A stretch of DNA of 20,909 bases. Source: Branchiostoma floridae (taxonomy: Eukaryota > Chordata > Leptocardii > Amphioxiformes > Branchiostomatidae). The stretch covers positions 314,627 to 335,535 of the forward strand of contig NW_023365724.1 in the NCBI RefSeq assembly GCF_000003815.2. The letters run 5' to 3'. A program made the position numbers and the translations under genes. The notes under the pieces are model-generated. The model had not been told where the DNA came from. It worked only from the letters and a program-made list of their open reading frames with translations, and did no database searches. Shown here in pieces: positions 17,379-20,909 of the stretch; the stretch's first letter is position 1; each line of letters starts with the position of its first letter.

Positions 17379-19307
17379 ATGGCCACCAGAGAGAGACTAG
17401 CCAGATATACGGCTGCAGAGGCCTTGCGTCAAATACTCAACGCCCAAAGTGACGATGAGAACAGTTCAGTTGATGAGGATGAGTCCGATTTAGACGTCGA
17501 AGACCACCTGTCAGATGCGTCAGACCATTCTGACACAGAATCTGTTCAGGAAGAAGACCACCCCAGGGAAGAGATCCGTCAAGAGGCGGATAGAGGTCTG
17601 GGAAGGGCTCGCGGAAGAGGTCGTGGACGAGCCAGAGGTCTTGGAGCTAGAGGACGTGGACGAGCTCGTGGAGCCAGAGGACGTGGAAGAGGGAGAGGCC
17701 GAGCACCAATAAACAACCCGGCAGTAAATCAGGATGCAGGGAATGAGAATCCAGTAGTTGACAGGCCCTACCAAGGAAAAAACGGAACAGTATGGGACCA
17801 AAACCCCCCTCCTCTCGGCAGGCGCCGAAATCAGGACATAATAAGAAATCCGCCAGGTATAACTAATGCTGCTAGGTGCGTGGACATCCAGTCAGCATTT
17901 TCCCTCTTTGTGACACCTGCTATGATTGATCTTATTGTACAGCAAACCAACAGAGAGGCGAGACGAAAACACAGAGAGTGGAATGACAATCAGGAGAATG
18001 AAAGACAAGAAGAGTGGTGCCGAGTTGATGGAACAGAGATAAGGGCAGTGATTGGATTATGCATCATAGCAGGTTTATACCAGAGTAACCATGAGCCTCA
18101 GGCTTCTCTCTGGTCTACAGCTGATGGCAAACCAGTCTTCCCTGCAACTATGACCAGGGAAAGATTCAGAAACATTTTGAAGTACATGCGCTTTGACGAC
18201 AGGGAGACCCGTGCTGAACGGCGAGCTACTGACAAACTTGCGGCGTTTAGGGACATTTGGGAGATGTTCATAGCACAGTTACCAAAGTACTACATCCCTG
18301 GCACAGATCTCTGTGTTGATGAGCAACTTGTAGCTTTCAGGGGAAGATGCGCATTCAGGCAGTACATACCATCCAAACCAGCTAAATATGGACTGAAAAT
18401 ATGGTGGAACTGCGATGCGACAACATGTTACCCCTTGAAAGGAGAAGTGTACCTAGGGAGACAACCAGGGGAACAGCGAGAGATAGGCCAAGGGGCAAGA
18501 GTGGTAAAAGAGCTGACATATCTTTGGCGCAGAACAGGGAGAAACGTCACAGCAGACAACTTCTTCACTTCTATCCCACTAGCTGAAGATCTCTGGGAGG
18601 ATGGACTTACATATGTTGGGACAATAAGGTCTAACAAACCACATATTCCAGAAGTGATGAAGGCTGCAAACCACAAAGAAGTGAATAGCTCCATGTTTGG
18701 CTTCCAGGACCAACTGACTCTCACATCATATGTACCTTCCAAAGGCAAAGCTGTCCTTGTTCTGTCAAGCATGCACCATGACGCAAACATCATAGGCGAG
18801 CAACAAAAGCCAGAGATTATCATGCACTACAATGCCACAAAGAGTGGTGTAGACAATCTGGATCATCTAGCGACAATGCACACATGCAGGCGCAAGATAA
18901 ACAGATGGCCAATGGTGCTGTTTTTCAATCTCTTGGATGTGGCAGGAATTGCTTCTCTGATTGTCTTCCTTGGAAACTTCCCAGACTGGAACTTGTCTGC
19001 ATGCAGCCGGAGGCGCCGCCTCTTCTTGAGGGAACTTGGGTACAACTTAGTAATGCCTCATGTCCAAAGAAGGGCACAGAGCCCATATCTCATGCCTGCA
19101 ACTAGAGAATCAATGGCTCGCATTGGTGTAAGATCTGTCCGACGAGCAGAGGAGCCAGCAGCAGCTGCTGCACAAGAAGGGCGCAAGAGATGCGAGTTAT
19201 GCCCACGCAGCTCTGATCGGAAAGTCAGACGTGCTTGTGCAGGATGCGGAAGAACAGTTTGCGCAGAACACAGCTACAAGCAATACGTATGTGGTGATTG
19301 CTTGTAG
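17379..19307 (+). CDS. piggyBac-type DDE transposase
   Basis: 642 residues from ATG at 17379 (GCCATGG context, directly after the acceptor). It cuts and pastes P4-type DNA at TTAA. An acidic N-terminus (residues 24-65) is followed by an Arg-Gly-rich stretch (72-109). The DDE_Tnp_1_7 core then runs from about 170 to 590. Catalytic aspartates are D314 (LCVDEQLVAFRGR), D393 (NVTADNFFTSIPL) and D492 with D495 (SGVDNLDHLATM). Spacings of 79, 99 and 3 compare with 78, 101 and 3 in the moth enzyme. A cysteine-rich zinc-binding tail spans 605-642 (CELC, CAGC, CAEH, CGDC). No stop or frameshift is present. The RG tract may bind nucleic acid or assist nuclear import; that is inference. Confidence 0.95.
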   Translation: MATRERLARYTAAEALRQILNAQSDDENSSVDEDESDLDVEDHLSDASDHSDTESVQEEDHPREEIRQEADRGLGRARGRGRGRARGLGARGRGRARGARGRGRGRGRAPINNPAVNQDAGNENPVVDRPYQGKNGTVWDQNPPPLGRRRNQDIIRNPPGITNAARCVDIQSAFSLFVTPAMIDLIVQQTNREARRKHREWNDNQENERQEEWCRVDGTEIRAVIGLCIIAGLYQSNHEPQASLWSTADGKPVFPATMTRERFRNILKYMRFDDRETRAERRATDKLAAFRDIWEMFIAQLPKYYIPGTDLCVDEQLVAFRGRCAFRQYIPSKPAKYGLKIWWNCDATTCYPLKGEVYLGRQPGEQREIGQGARVVKELTYLWRRTGRNVTADNFFTSIPLAEDLWEDGLTYVGTIRSNKPHIPEVMKAANHKEVNSSMFGFQDQLTLTSYVPSKGKAVLVLSSMHHDANIIGEQQKPEIIMHYNATKSGVDNLDHLATMHTCRRKINRWPMVLFFNLLDVAGIASLIVFLGNFPDWNLSACSRRRRLFLRELGYNLVMPHVQRRAQSPYLMPATRESMARIGVRSVRRAEEPAAAAAQEGRKRCELCPRSSDRKVRRACAGCGRTVCAEHSYKQYVCGDCL

Positions 19308-19550
19308 CTTTGTTCTACAAACATCGTCTTCTTGCACTTTGCACTTAGCACAGGTAGAAGCAATTGTAGTGTTGCCTGATAGAGAAGAAGCAGATATTCA
19401 CGTGGTCAGGTTACCCATCACAATGTCCAATGAATTCTGTACAATGACATTCTTATATTTATATGTCTTATTTTATCTGCATACTTGCTTTTTCATGCTA
19501 ACCTCCATTTTTATCAGTGTAAATACAGTAATGCCACTTTTGTTTCTAAA

Positions 19551-20245
19551 GAAGTAGCTACAGTCACTTTGTATATTATTAGAATTACGATCATCGGTAC
19601 CAGTCTGTATGTGCTCAGCTAATTATAACTGTGATAGCATAGCATAATCAGCTCTTGTATACTTTACAATCAACTTATATTCTAAGATTCCTTATTCAAT
19701 AACTAGTTTTTGATACTTGTTTCATAATAGGTAACATATAAGTATGTTTAGACATGTCAGGGACGAAATTTGTGGGAAAAAACGCAAAATTGTTAGCAAA
19801 AAAATGTGGTCCTCCTCCACATATTTGCATAAATTATGATAATTAGCTGAAATTATTCACACCTAAACAAGCCAAAATTTTTCATACACAACAAGGACAC
19901 TATTGTTTTTGAAGAAGTAGACACAAATCAGTTTATATACTAGGATTTAGATCATGGGTACCAGTCTGTATGTGCTCAGCCATTCCTAAATGTGTTAGCA
20001 TAATCACCTCATATATCTATATTTATATTCCTTACTTTTAACTTATATTCAAACATTCCTTGTTCAATAACTAACATTTGATACCTATTTCATAATAGCA
20101 ACATATGAATATTTTTGTAGACATGTAAAGGACGAAATATATGAAATAAAGGTAAAATTTGTTGTTAAAAATGGGGTCCTCCTTCACTTATTTGCATAAA
20201 TTATGATAATGAGCCAAATATATTCATGTTTCAACATGCCAAAAT
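19551..20245 (+). repeat. Tandem ~350-bp duplication in the P4 3' region
   Basis: About 19551-19895 and 19911-20245 are diverged direct copies. Shared blocks include GTACCAGTCTGTATGTGCTC, the attccttattcaataact region, CATTTGATAC/TTTGATACTTGTTTCAT, GACATGT..GGACGAAAT and ATTTGCATAAATTATGATAA. The second copy ends in sequence shared with the 3' part of the three short derivatives. Confidence 0.75.
20145..20150 (+). terminator. Polyadenylation signal AATAAA in P4
   Basis: AATAAA inside the element, about 840 nt after the transposase stop. It would keep the transcript within P4. Confidence 0.4.
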
Positions 20246-20329
20246 ATTTCTCTCACTATGACGAAGCAATGTATATGCAAAGATTACCCAAACAATGCAA
20301 ATTAGATGCATTTATTAACGAATCAAAAT

Positions 20330-20347
20330 GGGGTCCATTTGGACCCC
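20330..20347. repeat. Subterminal palindrome 3 of P4
   Basis: GGGGTCCATTTGGACCCC, 43 bp inside the right terminus. P1 and P2 keep the same 42-43-bp distance. Confidence 0.75.
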
Positions 20348-20394
20348 ACTCGGTCATTTTAGTCGCAAAAAAAGGTCGGGTGCTTGAGGGTTAA

Positions 20395-20909
20395 GTGCAT
20401 GTGAAGGACAATGGCAAAGGACGTAGACATGTGCAGACAGGACAAGTGATTTTGTAACACATATATTTACACTATGTACAATGGACGGGGGGCAGCTCAG
20501 TGCAGCGAAGCCCGTCCCAGCTCAGCTTTGAACTGGGAGAAGGACCCCACCTCCGCCACACAAGGCTCAAGTTCATTCCACTCTTTGATGGTACGAGGGA
20601 AGTACGAGAGCCTGTAATAGTTGTTCTTACTCGCGATGGTCTGCAGCTTAAAAGCATGATTTGTGCGGCGGGAGCACCGAGCTGCTGGGACAAGACAAGA
20701 GGTGTGGGGAACAGAGATGGTATTGTGCAGGATCTTGAACATAGCAGTAAATCTGGCCATTTTGCGGCGTTGGGAAAGTGGCTGTCATCCCAAGTCTTGG
20801 AGCATTGCTGTTACAGAGGCTGTGCGTTGGTATTTGTTTAGTACGTACCTGGCAGCTCTACGTTGCACGGCCTCCACCCTATATACTCACCTGTTCGGCA
20901 GTGTGAGGT
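20395..20909 (-). mobile_element. 3' end of a CR1/L2/Jockey-type non-LTR retrotransposon
   Basis: The minus strand encodes the reverse-transcriptase C-terminal tail typical of these elements, with VEAVQRRAARYVLNKY, then QRRKMARFTAMFKILHN, then YYRLSYFPRTIKEWNELE, ending LGRASLH and TGA (20499-20497). Two in-frame TGA codons lie at 20887-20889 and 20785-20787. The second replaces the Trp expected after DLG. The copy is therefore inactive and continues past the right edge. The 20395-20496 stretch is probably its 3' untranslated tail, bordered by the P4 target site. Confidence 0.85.

Larger units (their letters stand above)
16629..20394 (+). mobile_element. Complete piggyBac-superfamily transposon P4
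   Basis: A 3,766-bp unit including TTAA at 16629-16632 and 20391-20394. Termini are CCCTCAAACACCCGA and TCGGGTGCTTGAGGG. The subterminal palindrome GGGGTCC-NNNN-GGACCCC lies 17 bp and 195 bp from the left end (16650, 16828) and 43 bp from the right end (20330-20347). It carries a TATA box, a 5' intron, one long transposase gene and a polyadenylation signal. Three derivatives (4053, 8998, 15530) share its ends. Intact catalytic and zinc-binding residues suggest a recent, possibly competent copy. The right end abuts a retroposon tail. Confidence 0.93.

Noticed and set aside
17515-17801. Glu/Val-rich plus frame and Ser-rich minus frame
   Set aside because: Shadows of the Arg-Gly-rich tract of the transposase in other frames.

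Overview
The window is animal genomic DNA. Coding sequence is split by introns with GT/AG sites, AATAAA signals occur, the base composition is AT-rich, and much of the sequence is transposable elements. The mix of a carbohydrate sulfotransferase, an ankyrin/SOCS-box protein, piggyBac elements and a CR1/L2/Jockey-type retroposon fits a marine invertebrate deuterostome. A lancelet (Branchiostoma) is my best guess, not a demonstrated identity. Unresolved bases lie at 1500-1507, 7694-7793 and 16094-16193; the last two are exactly 100 N and look like placeholder gaps.

Layout: 1-3420 is mostly copies of one interspersed repeat (hairpin, TG tract, body with repeated AGGTCA-type half-sites), two copies on each strand, with a 170-bp foldback element at 1028-1197. 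From about 6297 down to 3676 on the minus strand runs the 5' part of a Golgi-type carbohydrate sulfotransferase gene: a possible untranslated exon and three coding exons whose phases agree. The rest of the gene is not visible. Regions 6670-8720 and 14897-16570 hold tandem and inverted repeats. At 10102-10589 two candidate terminal exons lie on opposite strands. At 13168-11870 (minus) is an ankyrin-repeat/SOCS-box gene whose frame is cut by one in-frame TAA just before the SOCS box.

The main system is a piggyBac family. A 3.77-kb element at 16629-20394 looks complete: TTAA target sites, terminal repeats, TATA box, 5' untranslated intron, a 642-residue transposase with all catalytic aspartates and an intact cysteine-rich tail. 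Three internally unrelated derivatives of about 0.86-0.98 kb (4053-5032, 8998-9965, 15530-16387) keep the same asymmetric ends, including an 18-bp palindrome GGGGTCC-NNNN-GGACCCC at fixed positions. Their interiors carry a shared promoter-like cassette (CCAAT, two TGACGTCA sites, a YY1-like site, and a perfect RFX palindrome in the two copies that can be read there). The second palindrome lies 29-30 bp after a TATAAA in the complete element and two derivatives, which suggests transposase autoregulation.

The right edge (20497-20909, minus) is a decayed 3' end of a non-LTR reverse transcriptase.
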